Origin: Terriglobia bacterium
Lineage (GTDB): Bacteria; Acidobacteriota; Terriglobia; Terriglobales; Acidobacteriaceae
Direction: 5' to 3'
Assembly: GCA_020073565.1 (NCBI GenBank)
Contig: JAIQEY010000012.1
Span: 61,883-125,882, forward strand
Length of the DNA stretch: 64,000 bases
Below, piece after piece: positions 55,946 through 64,000 of this stretch (the stretch's first letter is position 1; each line of letters opens with the position of its first letter). A program made the position numbers and the translations under genes. The notes below the pieces were generated by a model, which did no database searches, was not told the origin of the DNA, and saw only the letters and a program-made list of their open reading frames with translations.

Positions 55946-57208
55946 TTGTTTACGCTCAAAAGTAAGTGTTGGCTGTCGTTTCTTATTGTGGGTTTGACTT
56001 GCCTGGCTGCAGGTCAAGCTCTGACCCCCGCCGAAATCAAGAATCCTCAATTGCGCGCGCTGCAGGAGAAATACTTCCAGCAACTGCAGGCGGTTGGAGC
56101 CGAAATCCAGGGCCACATCTTTCCTTACCCGTTTTATTTCAGCCGCGTGCTGGATCTGGAACTGGCTCAGCAGGAGCGCGCCGACCAGCGTTCGCTGCGC
56201 TTTGACAGTTATGGCGGGATGACAGTAGTCGAGCTCACCGGGAACTATTTCGGATCCTACTCCACGGAACTGGTGAACAAAAGCCATCGCGCATTGCGCA
56301 CCTACCAGGACGTGATGCTGCCGATTCTCGAGATTGCGGTGCCGGCTCTGAAAGAGGTCCCGGACGTGGAGGGATTCGCCATGGAAATCTCGCATCACGT
56401 CCGCGGGAAAACCATGGGCATGAGTGTCGAGCGCCCGGAAAACCTGGTGCTCGCGCTTTCGAAAGATGCGGCGGTGCGGCTGGTCAGCGCAAAGAGCGAA
56501 AATGACCGGCAGGCGGCTCTGCTCGATGGCCATTTCTACTTTAATGGCGAACCGTTCGTGCTCTACCTAAGCGACCAGGCTGCGCAGGAAGCCTCCAAAC
56601 AACTGGATGCTGGCAGTGCGCCGGCGAAAGACGCGGGCACGGGCAAGTCAACCACAATCACCACTGCACCCAGGACCGCGCCACGTGCAGCAGTCCCGGC
56701 TGCTCCGCCGCGCGATACATCGGCGGAAGCCCTTGCCAAAGTACAAGCAGCCGACCAGAAGATGATTGACCTGGTCGCCAAGGAACTCGATCCCCAGGCC
56801 CATTTTGTTTCCTATTCACCGCCCGCGATGGTGGCGTACCGGAAGAGCGCCTATCTGGAGTTCTCGGTCAACACCACGCTCCCCGCCACGATGGCAGGAA
56901 GCCGCTACAAAATGGCGGCGTTGGCGTTCGACGACCACATCTCGCACCTGGTCCGTCCGATGATGGCCTATTTCAAGGGGGACCTTGACTTCGACGGGAT
57001 CGCTTTCAGCACCACGATTCACCTGGGTGACAAGTCTGCCGCGGCGCAGGGTAACGAGGCCGTCGAGTTCTTCTTCCCGGTGGATGCACTGCGATGCTAC
57101 GAGACCTACGACTGCACCGGGCAGCAGTTGATCGATCAGGGATCGGTGTTGATCAACGGCGAGCGCGTCAGCCTGGACCTGCAGATGGCAGAAGCGGGCG
57201 AGCGCTAG
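55946..57208 (+). CDS. secreted protein of unknown function
   Basis: A 420-residue exported protein, TTG start with GGAG upstream. Signal peptide (WLSFLIVGLTCLAAGQA), then an alpha/beta region with IFPYPFYFSRVLDLELAQQE and EGFAMEISHHVRGKTMGMSV; an Ala/Thr/Pro linker (residues ~220-255) separates a C-terminal domain (FVSYSPPAMVAYRKSAYLEF; FFFPVDALRCYETYDCTG). No family recognised. Confidence 0.75.
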   Translation: MFTLKSKCWLSFLIVGLTCLAAGQALTPAEIKNPQLRALQEKYFQQLQAVGAEIQGHIFPYPFYFSRVLDLELAQQERADQRSLRFDSYGGMTVVELTGNYFGSYSTELVNKSHRALRTYQDVMLPILEIAVPALKEVPDVEGFAMEISHHVRGKTMGMSVERPENLVLALSKDAAVRLVSAKSENDRQAALLDGHFYFNGEPFVLYLSDQAAQEASKQLDAGSAPAKDAGTGKSTTITTAPRTAPRAAVPAAPPRDTSAEALAKVQAADQKMIDLVAKELDPQAHFVSYSPPAMVAYRKSAYLEFSVNTTLPATMAGSRYKMAALAFDDHISHLVRPMMAYFKGDLDFDGIAFSTTIHLGDKSAAAQGNEAVEFFFPVDALRCYETYDCTGQQLIDQGSVLINGERVSLDLQMAEAGER

Positions 57209-57213
57209 TCCGC

Positions 57214-57267
57214 TGGAGGCGCGGGTCGGAATCGAACCGACGTATTAAGGTTTTGCAGACCGTGCCG
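57214..57267 (-). pseudogene. truncated tRNA-Cys (3' portion, GCA anticodon)
   Basis: The minus strand keeps GGTCTGCAAAACC (anticodon arm, GCA), GTCGGTTCGATTCCGAC (T arm) and CCGCGCC-T-CCA (3' acceptor strand with CCA). The matching GGCGCGG 5' strand and the D arm are absent; unrelated sequence precedes it. This is what is left when an integrative element or deletion breaks a tRNA gene. Confidence 0.75.
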
Positions 57268-57284
57268 GTGAAGTAGTATCAGTT

Positions 57285-57677
57285 GTGGGGACATGGGTAG
57301 AAGTCATTTACGATCCTCGTTCAGCGTCGCGCCCTCTTTATATGGCGGCTGATGGCAGCCACAAGTTGGGATTCGACAGGTACTACGACTGGAGCACAGA
57401 TGCCTTTAGAAGCTCTCATCCGTTGCCGACTCGGTTGATGAACATGCACGTGCCAGCGGAAAGGTTGGGAAAACTGCTACGACAGGGGAAGACTAATCAT
57501 GGCGAATACGTCGCTTTGGGAGAGCGTCCGGGCGCCAAATTTCTCTACGTACAATCTGGCAGGTGGGATGGTTTCAACATTGTGCTTTCACATCCAAGTG
57601 CGGTTGAGCTCGAAAGGTACTTCGTCGAAGCGACGGATGGGTTGGAGTGGAAGGGCGATGAACCGGGGCATCCCTGA
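57285..57677 (+). CDS. hypothetical protein inside the tRNA-fragment segment
   Basis: A 130-residue product, GTG start 57285. Readable stretches such as LGFDRYYDWSTDAFRSSHPL and AKFLYVQSGRWDGFNIVLSH suggest a folded alpha/beta protein. No family is recognised. It lies between two tRNA 3' fragments, next to a MITE, so horizontal origin is likely. Confidence 0.5.
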   Translation: MGTWVEVIYDPRSASRPLYMAADGSHKLGFDRYYDWSTDAFRSSHPLPTRLMNMHVPAERLGKLLRQGKTNHGEYVALGERPGAKFLYVQSGRWDGFNIVLSHPSAVELERYFVEATDGLEWKGDEPGHP

Positions 57678-57691
57678 TGGCGAAATCATGC

Positions 57692-57840
57692 GTGGGTGTT
57701 GAAAAACTCCTACCCGGGAAAATTGCAAAAATAAAATCGCGTCAGGAAGCCCCACAATCGATCTTTTCGGGTCGGGTAGACATTTTCTATCCCCCCAATT
57801 TTGGCTGTTTGCGGCGAAAAGGGAGTTTTTCAACACCCAC
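57692..57840. mobile_element. 149-bp MITE with 19-bp perfect terminal inverted repeats
   Basis: Ends GTGGGTGTTGAAAAACTCC and GGAGTTTTTCAACACCCAC are exact inverted copies. ATGC flanks both sides (57688-57691 and 57841-57844) as a target duplication. Outside it are GAAATC (left) and GATTTC (right), so the element sits in the loop of a former hairpin. It encodes nothing; the parent transposase is not in the window. Confidence 0.9.
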
Positions 57841-58232
57841 ATGCGATTTCACTAATTGAGAATCGCGTGCCCGTCCCGTGCCGTTAACACGGCACCGAAC
57901 TAGCCGCGAAAGACGCCAAGGCATCTGCACGATTTTGACGGGAGCGCGCCTCAAGAGCGCTGCCCCAAAGGCACACGAGGTCCTTTCGCGAATGCAACGC
58001 CCATTACACCTTCCCCCAATTGAGGCGCACATCCCGTCTTAGCCAGAATAGGTCTGCGGCTGAGCCACCGGAATGGCCCGCAGAGCGTAGTGTGATGGCA
58101 CAATAGGCACGTTACCTACAGCACAATCCCGCAAAATCTGCGCTCAATCCGCGCTCTGTTTGCGTGTTCACTAGTGCTTTTCAGGGTCTAACAGGTCATC
58201 CGTGGCGCTGCTAGGCTGTTGAAGTTACTTTA

Positions 58233-58264
58233 ATACGCGGATTCGAATCCCTCTTTCTCCGCCA
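58233..58264 (+). pseudogene. tRNA-Ser-like 3' fragment
   Basis: The plus strand reads ACGCGGATTCGAATCCC (degenerate T arm), TCTTTCTCC and GCCA, like the 3' end of a tRNA-Ser. No GGAGAAA 5' strand or anticodon arm precedes it. The sequence before it, CTTTAATACG, also precedes the T arm of the inverted tRNA-Cys fragment (CCTTAATACG). Confidence 0.55.
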
Positions 58265-58355
58265 GATTCCTGTTGTCCTGATTCTCACTCTTCCGCAAAG
58301 AGCACGGAAGGATGGGGCAGTCGGCCTCTCCGAAGCAGAAGCAAATCTGCCGATC

Positions 58356-59573
58356 TCAGCGAAAGGTTATAACCGAATCATCCGTGGGCAACGTTCGAGA
58401 TCTCGGAAGATCAGGATGATGGTCTTCTTCAAAATCTTTACCAAAGCCCAAGAACCTGAATCTATCGAAGATGAAGGGAATGCCTTCGGCAGCGAGGGCG
58501 GAATTGCCATCGGTCACTTGCAAATGCAGGTGTGCGCCGGTTGTATTGCCTGAGTTGCCGACTTGGGCGAGCTGGGCTCCGCGCTTGATTTTCTGATGCA
58601 AGCGTACACGAATGCTTCCCTGTTTCAAGTGGGCGAACATCACGTAAGTTTCAGCTGCGATGCGCACAGTAACGTGGTTGCCGGTTATGGTCTGCACCGT
58701 AACCAGAGGGAGCTTTCCCGGGATGTTGTCTGGAATGTCATCGACAACCTCGGTCACCTCTCCGTCGGCGACCGCAAGCACGGGCTGACCAAAACCCCAG
58801 AAATTCTCGTTGCGTTCACGTGAGTCGTGGAAAGTATTGCCGTTGTTGCCGACCAACACCCAATCGATTGCGAAGCGTTGGGAGATGTAGGCCCGGCCAT
58901 CAATGGCGATGACAGAGCGGCGGTGGACAGAGGAATTGGATGGACCGTTCCCCGCGAGCCATACACCGTCTTTGAAAGGTGGCGACAACACCACCGGAGA
59001 TTGCTGCAGAACCGGAACTATGATGCCGTCCAGCGCAGATTCATCGTTTGGAGTCCCCTTGGAACGCGAAGGGTCCGCGACCACAAACGAAAATCGATGG
59101 CGCAAAGCAGATATCGGTAGATCTCGCGGAACAGTGACATACATAAACGCAATCACCCGATGGCCAATGTCGAGTTTTCCCCGATCGCTTTGTGACGCCA
59201 TGCCTGAAGATTCACCCATCTGTGAGAATTCATCCACCGGACGAAGCAGGTCGGAAAGAGATGAGCCGCTGTAATCAGCCAATTTGTCACCACCCGTTTT
59301 CTCGCTTACGGAGCTCTCGCCCTTTGAAGCAAACACCTGGATTTCCGTGAGCGTCAGCGAAGAAGGCCCGAAGTTCGTGATGTGCAGCTCATAGACGAGC
59401 ACGCGCTTTTCCTCGATTAACACTGGCGTTGGCGGCTTTGGAGTTACAACTTCTACCGGGGACGGACGCGCCGAGGACTGCGCAAAAGCGGGTACGATGC
59501 TTGCGACGAGAAGAACGATGGCAACAAGGGGGAACGGCCGAAGAACACATCCGGAACACGATTCAGCAACCAT
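58356..59573 (-). CDS. M23 family metallopeptidase, exported
   Basis: A 405-residue protein with an N-terminal hydrophobic signal (PFPLVAIVLLVASIVPAFAQ). The C-terminal LytM/M23 domain has FAIDWVLVGNNGNTFHDSRE, GQPVLAVADGEVTEVVDD, YVMFAHLKQGSI and GNSGNTTGAHLHLQV with the HxH zinc motif. The middle region (residues ~50-190) is beta-rich. It likely cuts peptidoglycan cross-links or other peptides outside the cytoplasm. Divergent from the TrmB-type regulator. Confidence 0.9.
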   Translation of the reverse strand: MVAESCSGCVLRPFPLVAIVLLVASIVPAFAQSSARPSPVEVVTPKPPTPVLIEEKRVLVYELHITNFGPSSLTLTEIQVFASKGESSVSEKTGGDKLADYSGSSLSDLLRPVDEFSQMGESSGMASQSDRGKLDIGHRVIAFMYVTVPRDLPISALRHRFSFVVADPSRSKGTPNDESALDGIIVPVLQQSPVVLSPPFKDGVWLAGNGPSNSSVHRRSVIAIDGRAYISQRFAIDWVLVGNNGNTFHDSRERNENFWGFGQPVLAVADGEVTEVVDDIPDNIPGKLPLVTVQTITGNHVTVRIAAETYVMFAHLKQGSIRVRLHQKIKRGAQLAQVGNSGNTTGAHLHLQVTDGNSALAAEGIPFIFDRFRFLGFGKDFEEDHHPDLPRSRTLPTDDSVITFR

Positions 59574-59593
59574 ACAAAGTCTCCATTCTCTAC

Positions 59594-59614
59594 TAGTAGT
59601 ACAATATACTACTA
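59594..59614. promoter_or_regulatory. palindromic candidate operator TAGTAGTA-N5-TACTACTA
   Basis: Perfect eight-base arms with a CAATA centre, in the 92-base gap between the divergent M23 and TrmB-like genes. It overlaps a TATATT-like -10 on the minus strand. The likely ligand is the adjacent TrmB-type regulator (inference). Confidence 0.6.
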
Positions 59615-59665
59615 TGACGAAGACAATGGAAATTGGTCACCAGCGCTGAGGCATAATTAACAATC

Positions 59666-60505
59666 ATGAGAAAGGGCGCAACAGACGGTCCGCTATCGCT
59701 CCCCGGCTTCAACGTCCTGGAACAGCAGGCTTATGGAGCCCTATTGCAAGCTCCTGGGCAAACCGGCTACAAGCTGGCGCAAGTCCTCAAGAAACCGGTC
59801 GCGAATATCTACAAGGCCTTGGAGTCCCTGCTGGAGAAGGGTGCTGTTCTAGTGGAGGACGGTGACCCGGCGGTCTACCGGGCGACGCCGATTGCTGAGC
59901 TGTTCGATAAACTGGAAACCGAGCTGCGCAAACAGCGCAAAGCTGCCCTGCGGCAATTAGGCGGCCGAACCCCTCCTCCGGATGAGCGCGTGTACCGGCT
60001 CGGCTCGCGGGAGCAGACGATTCAACGGGCGCGAGGAATGATCGCATCATCCAAACGGGTCCTGCTGCTGGACGTTTTTCCGAATCTAGTCTCCGAACTT
60101 GCTGCAGAAATCTCTGCAGCCGCAGCGCGGGGAGTTAAAATCGCGGGCCAGATCTATGCTCCGGCGCAAATTTCGGGGGCGATGTTGACCCTGCGAGCGG
60201 AGCGAGAGCAGGTCTTGCAGCGCTGGGCCGGCGATTGGATGAACCTAGTTGCAGACGGCCAGGAGCTTCTCATCTCCGCGCTGGAACGCTCGGGAAAAGG
60301 GTTATATCAGGCGGTCTGGACTAGAAGTCCTTATCTGGTGTGGAGTTTTCACAGCGCGTTATATGCCGAAATCCTGCTCAGTCGGTTGCGCGTTGAGATC
60401 GAAAACGGTGCCAGCAAACGCAAGCTCCTGCAACTAGTAGAGGACTATCACGACCGGATCGCGACCGATGCGCCGGGCTATAAACGCCTCGCATCACAGC
60501 TATAA
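59666..60505 (+). CDS. TrmB family transcriptional regulator
   Basis: A 279-residue regulator. The N-terminal winged helix (LEQQAYGALLQAPGQTGYKL; VANIYKALESLLEKGAV) is followed by a short coiled coil and a C-terminal phospholipase D-like effector fold (SSKRVLLLDVFPNLVSELAA). In other bacteria such proteins respond to sugars or other metabolites. Neighbours are an M23 gene and a lactate permease/dehydrogenase pair, so lactate control is possible but unproven. Confidence 0.85.
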   Translation: MRKGATDGPLSLPGFNVLEQQAYGALLQAPGQTGYKLAQVLKKPVANIYKALESLLEKGAVLVEDGDPAVYRATPIAELFDKLETELRKQRKAALRQLGGRTPPPDERVYRLGSREQTIQRARGMIASSKRVLLLDVFPNLVSELAAEISAAAARGVKIAGQIYAPAQISGAMLTLRAEREQVLQRWAGDWMNLVADGQELLISALERSGKGLYQAVWTRSPYLVWSFHSALYAEILLSRLRVEIENGASKRKLLQLVEDYHDRIATDAPGYKRLASQL

Positions 60506-60744
60506 TTTCGTCCAAGTCAGGAGCTACGCTCGGGTCTTCGGTCAGGTCACAGAATGCAGAACCTGCTGTCGTGGGCAGTTTTGGTTCCCTAAGAGCCTCG
60601 TTCCTATATGCCAGAGGTCTCAAAATGCGAAACTGCTGTCGCCTATAGCCTGAGAGTTCCTTTCCCACTCTCTCCGCCAGAAACTCCCTTGTGCTTTTTC
60701 CTTGGAGAAGACCTGCGCCAACGCTTCGGAGGTCCCTGGGCTCG

Positions 60745-62520
60745 TCACTTCACGAACTGCAGGCCATGGGGCACGGCCGAACTGAATACATAGGCATACA
60801 GCATTACGATAATTCCCGTGATCGCGCCCAGGGCAACCGAGTGCCACACCACGAAGCGGAAAATGATGCCTTCGTTGCCTACCTGCTCGGTCGCGGCGGT
60901 GGCGATGGTGATGGATTGCGCGTCCACCATTTTGCCCATGACACCACCGGCGCTGTTGGCGGCGCACATGAGGATCGGGTCGATACCGAGCTGCTGTGAG
61001 GTGATTCGCTGCAGGCCTCCAAAAAGTGCGTTCGTCGAGGTGTCGCTGCCCGTCAGCGCGACGCCCATCCAGCCCAGGAACGTGCCAAAGAATGGATAGA
61101 ACCAGCCGGTGCGGGTGAAGGCGAGGCCGAGCACGGCGTCCAGTCCCGAGTAGCGCGCGACGTAGCCAAGCCCCAGCATGAACGAGATGGCAATCATGGC
61201 CAGGCGCATGCGAACCAGCGTTCTCCAGAAAATCTTCAGCAGCTGAAACGGGCTTAGGCCGAGCAGCAATCCCGAGACGACGGCGGCGAAGAAGCAGCCG
61301 GTTCCAGTCGCGGAAAGCCAGTTGAAGTCGTATCTGGCAGGCTCGGGAGTCGGCCGGGCAACGACGGGTGCGGCACGATAGACGGCGTTGTGCAAGTAGG
61401 GAACGTCCCAACCGGCAGGGCCGGGGCGGAGCTTACCGTCGGGCAGGACGACTCGAAAGGACGGTGTGGTGGCGAGGTTGACGGCTAGTTTTATCGGGGG
61501 CAATCCCCAGAGAAGCACGAAAAGAGAAAGGGTCGCGAACGGCATCCAAGCTTTGAGAATCTGGCCCGTGCTGTGCGCGCTCTCTTTGGCGTATCCGTCG
61601 AACTTCTCTGGAGACCACTCGGCGCCAAACTCGTCGGTGATCTCCGCGGTCGGCGGAGGTAGCGCCATGGCCTTCCCGTCATACTCGAATCGCCAGATTG
61701 TTCTTGGCTTCCAGAAGCGGAGGAAGGTCACGACGGCAACGATGGAGACTACGCCGCCCATGATGTCCACGAGATTGCTGTCCACGTAATTCGACCAGAA
61801 GAACTGGGTGAGCGCGAACGAAACCCCAACCACCAGGATGGCGGGTAATACTTCGAAGGTTTCCTGCCAGCTCACCATGGTCCGCACCAGCCAGAAGGGG
61901 ACGATCACTGCCGTGAACGGGAGAATACGGCCGATCATGGCGTTGAGATCGGACTCCGGCAGGGCGGTGACGGCGGCGAGAGTGTGAACCGGCGTGCCGA
62001 TGGCTCCCCAGGCTACGGGGGCGGTGTTGGCGATCAGGTTCAGAGCGGCGGCGTGGAAGGGCTTGAACCCAAGCCCGATCATGAACGCGCCGGCGATGGC
62101 CACGGGCGCGCCGAACCCCGCGGCCCCCTCGATGAATGCCCCGAAGCAAAACGCAACTAGCAGGACTTGCAACCGGCGGTCCGGAGTGATTCCTGCGATC
62201 GACTCCTTCATGATTTCAAACTGGCCGGTCTCGACTGAGATATCGTAGAGGAAGACAGCGGAGAGAACGATCCAAGCGATTTTCAGCAGTCCAAAAGCAA
62301 CACCGTAGCCGAAACTCATCGCGGCCAGTTCGAGAGGCATCTTGAAAAACACGATCGCTACTGTGATCGCCGTCAGCGCCCCGGCGATCGCGCACCAGTG
62401 TGGCTTCACTTTGAAGCCGGCCATCAAGCCGAAAAGCACGAGGATCGGAAGTGCCGCGACGAGCGTGGAGAGCCACCAGTGGCCGAATGGGTCGTAAGTC
62501 TGAGTCCACTGCATCGCCAC
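60745..62520 (-). CDS. lctP: L-lactate permease
   Basis: A 591-residue proton-lactate symporter of the LctP family with about 13 membrane helices. Motifs are FCFGAFIEGAAGFGAPVAIA, NLIANTAPVAWGAIGTPVHT, GWMGVALTGSDTSTNALFGG and AANSAGGVMGKMVDAQSITI. It is downstream of the lactate dehydrogenase gene across a 388-base gap with repeats. With that enzyme it would take up and oxidise lactate. Confidence 0.95.
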   Translation of the reverse strand: MAMQWTQTYDPFGHWWLSTLVAALPILVLFGLMAGFKVKPHWCAIAGALTAITVAIVFFKMPLELAAMSFGYGVAFGLLKIAWIVLSAVFLYDISVETGQFEIMKESIAGITPDRRLQVLLVAFCFGAFIEGAAGFGAPVAIAGAFMIGLGFKPFHAAALNLIANTAPVAWGAIGTPVHTLAAVTALPESDLNAMIGRILPFTAVIVPFWLVRTMVSWQETFEVLPAILVVGVSFALTQFFWSNYVDSNLVDIMGGVVSIVAVVTFLRFWKPRTIWRFEYDGKAMALPPPTAEITDEFGAEWSPEKFDGYAKESAHSTGQILKAWMPFATLSLFVLLWGLPPIKLAVNLATTPSFRVVLPDGKLRPGPAGWDVPYLHNAVYRAAPVVARPTPEPARYDFNWLSATGTGCFFAAVVSGLLLGLSPFQLLKIFWRTLVRMRLAMIAISFMLGLGYVARYSGLDAVLGLAFTRTGWFYPFFGTFLGWMGVALTGSDTSTNALFGGLQRITSQQLGIDPILMCAANSAGGVMGKMVDAQSITIATAATEQVGNEGIIFRFVVWHSVALGAITGIIVMLYAYVFSSAVPHGLQFVK

Positions 62521-62908
62521 CTCCTTGCACGCCAGGTCTGGTGCACAACTGGGATCGAAGACTTTAACAGATCGCGGAAAAGTGCAGTAGGAACGTTTCC
62601 TTTCCCCTCATGACGAAGCACTGTGGCTGTGCTGAAGAGTCTGGTGAGAATCTGGGTCGTCCCTCCGGGACTTGGTCGTCTATTCCACTCTTCCCCGCGC
62701 TGAAGCACGGGGCTAGATTAGCTCACCCCTCCGGGGTTCGTTTAGAGCGGTAGCTCGTTTTGAATGGCACACCCCACTTTGGTTATCCAGAATTAGTTCG
62801 CGCACAGACTCTGAAGCGTACTTCGCTCAAAATCTCTTCCCAAACACAAGGTCGTTCTCGGCAGCCTGCTCATGTTTGAAAGCAAGATAGCCTGACAACG
62901 GTGTCAGC
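62521..62908. repeat. 388-base gap with GTCCCTCCGGGAC and CCCCGCGCTGAAGCACGGGG repeats
   Basis: The core (62656-62739) has GTCGTCCCTCCGGGAC, then CCCCGCGCTGAAGCACGGGG, then CACCCCTCCGGGGT. It is a shortened relative of the palindrome cluster at 37561-37785. No gene is seen. A small hairpin CTGACAACGGTGTCAG (62893-62908) lies directly after the dehydrogenase stop. Confidence 0.7.
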
Positions 62909-64000
62909 TTAATCCCAATTCTTCGGGACATTCACGTAAGAACGGTCCAAGACTGCGACCGACGGGCAACCGAGCAGTTTGAGGGTGCGGTCCAGATCGG
63001 TGCGAAGGATCTCAATGGCACGATCGACACCAGCTTCGCCACCGGCGGCCAGGCCGTAGGCGTAGGCGCGGCCACAGAGCACGGCGCGAGCTCCCATGCA
63101 AAGGGCCTTCACGATATCCGTTCCGCGGCGAACGCCTCCGTCCATCAAGACTTCGGTCTGGCCGTTTACCGCCTTGACAACTTCGGGCAACGCGCGCAAT
63201 GAGGCGGGAACGCAATCGAGTTGCCGCCCTCCGTGGTTGGAGACTGAAATCGCAGCGGCGCCTGCATCGATCGCTCGACGCGCATCGTCGCCGGTCAACA
63301 CACCTTTGACGACGATCGGGCCGCGCCAATGTTCGCGAATCCAGCGCAAGTCAGCCCAAGTCACCACCGAGGCCGCGAGAGCGGCATTGATGTCCACCAG
63401 GGGCATCGGGCCTTTGCCGGGAATGACCACGTTGGGGAGCGCCGGAATGCCACCGTCGAGCAAGAAACTCATGAGCCAACCGGGACGGGACAGCACCTGG
63501 GGAACGTACGGAAGCTTCTGGAAGACGTTGCCGCTGATGAGCTCCTTCATGCCGTTACCGTAATCGCGCTCGCGGATTCCAGAAACCGGGGTGTCAATGG
63601 TCACGACCAGGGCGGTGAATCCGGCGACGCGCGCTCGATCGATGGCGGCTTCAGCGGCGGCGCGGCCACCCATCAGATACAGCTGGTAGAAGACAGGCCC
63701 GGAAGAAGCCGCTTTCACATCCTCCAGTTTGTGACCCGAGATGGTGGAGAGGATGTAGGCCGTGCCCGCTTTGCCGGCAGCGCGAGCGGCGGCCACTTCA
63801 CCGCCGGGATGCATGAGGCGGCTGTAGCCTACCGGAGCGAGCAGGAATGGAAGAGAAAGATCGCAGCCGAGCACGCGCACGCGAAGACTGCAATCCGGAA
63901 CGGCGACCGCATGGCGGGGTCGAAAAGTGACGTCATCGTAAACGCGGCAATTCTCGCGAAGAGTGACCTCGCCTTCGGCGCCGCCGTCGAGGTAGTCAAA
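62909..64000 (-). CDS. lldD: FMN-dependent L-lactate dehydrogenase / alpha-hydroxy-acid oxidase, N-terminus outside the window
   Basis: Flavin enzyme that oxidises L-lactate to pyruvate and feeds the electron chain. The frame runs on beyond the window edge: FDYLDGGAEGEVTLRENCRV is already coded there, so the ATG at 63880 is internal. Motifs are LPFLLAPVGYSRLMHPGGE, FTALVVTIDTPVSGIRERDY, the active-site SNHGGRQLDCVPASL and VLMDGGVRRGTDIVKAL. The lactate permease lies downstream. Glycolate or other 2-hydroxy acids are alternative substrates. Confidence 0.92.
   Translation of the reverse strand, partial: FDYLDGGAEGEVTLRENCRVYDDVTFRPRHAVAVPDCSLRVRVLGCDLSLPFLLAPVGYSRLMHPGGEVAAARAAGKAGTAYILSTISGHKLEDVKAASSGPVFYQLYLMGGRAAAEAAIDRARVAGFTALVVTIDTPVSGIRERDYGNGMKELISGNVFQKLPYVPQVLSRPGWLMSFLLDGGIPALPNVVIPGKGPMPLVDINAALAASVVTWADLRWIREHWRGPIVVKGVLTGDDARRAIDAGAAAISVSNHGGRQLDCVPASLRALPEVVKAVNGQTEVLMDGGVRRGTDIVKALCMGARAVLCGRAYAYGLAAGGEAGVDRAIEILRTDLDRTLKLLGCPSVAVLDRSYVNVPKNWD

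Larger units (their letters stand above)
57678..58355. other. 678-base non-coding stretch with MITE and tRNA fragment
   Basis: It holds the MITE (57692-57840) and the tRNA-Ser-like fragment (58233-58264). The remaining 57845-58232 has no gene I can support and no recognisable transposase remnant. Confidence 0.5.

Noticed and set aside
55811..56533. 240-codon minus-strand open frame
   Set aside because: Antisense to the secreted protein gene at 55946, which has a signal peptide and a ribosome-binding site; the antisense product is His/Arg/Gln-rich.

Overview
The window looks like a chromosomal segment of an Acidobacteriota bacterium (Terriglobia/Koribacter-like). The evidence is an Oar-like TonB-dependent receptor with an N-terminal carboxypeptidase-regulatory domain, a DUF2934 protein, small secreted proteins and BIG2/propeller lipoproteins of acidobacterial flavour, high GC, and many GC-rich palindromic intergenic repeats. 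This is inferred from gene content; no 16S gene is present.

Layout. 0-5.6 kb: the 3' part of an M28 peptidase, a rhomboid protease, a small secreted protein, an alpha/beta hydrolase, pyruvate kinase and a YihY-type membrane protein. 5.6-23.7 kb: one long minus-strand information-processing block in the order rpsL-rpsG-fusA-tuf-rpmG-tRNA-Trp-secE-nusG-rplK-rplA-rplJ-rplL-rpoB-rpoC. A consensus-like promoter lies near 23.67-23.70 kb and a clear intrinsic terminator follows rpoC, so the str and rif/rpo clusters are joined. 23.9-26.3 kb: a large lipoprotein. 26.4-31.0 kb (minus): nusB, ribH, crotonase, a small membrane protein, 3-hydroxybutyryl-CoA dehydrogenase and thiolase, a short-chain acyl-CoA module. 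31.2-36.1 kb: a TPR-GAF-degenerate GGDEF protein divergent from an intact membrane diguanylate cyclase. 36.2-48.3 kb: amino-acid permease, kynureninase-like enzyme, Oar-like receptor, GIDE-domain protein, class I amidotransferase-like protein, DUF2934 protein, zinc-dependent phospholipase C-like protein, YncE-like propeller and a small secreted protein.

48.4-59.6 kb is more accessory in character: a bacterial Ro60 (TROVE-vWA) protein divergent from an ORF6N DNA-binding protein, a Cys-rich small protein, an unexplained tRNA-like segment, a polytopic membrane protein, lexA, a MarR-GNAT fusion, thioredoxin, a TrmJ-like methyltransferase, a secreted protein, two broken tRNA 3' ends in inverted orientation around a small unknown gene and a 149-bp MITE, and an M23 peptidase. 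59.7-64 kb: a TrmB-type regulator with a palindromic candidate operator, L-lactate permease and an FMN-dependent L-lactate dehydrogenase cut by the window edge.

The most unusual signals are: (i) intergenic arrays of imperfect 6-8 bp words, usually as inverted pairs, that repeatedly start exactly at the TAG stop codon of the upstream gene and sometimes encode its C-terminus (YihY, RibH); (ii) an RpoB with an extra eight-cysteine double zinc-ribbon-like insertion near the N-terminus; (iii) a Ro60 locus with a tRNA-like segment about 1.4 kb away; (iv) the inverted tRNA fragments with the MITE; (v) two genes (an alpha/beta hydrolase and ribH) whose conserved N-termini lie upstream of any ATG, GTG or TTG.
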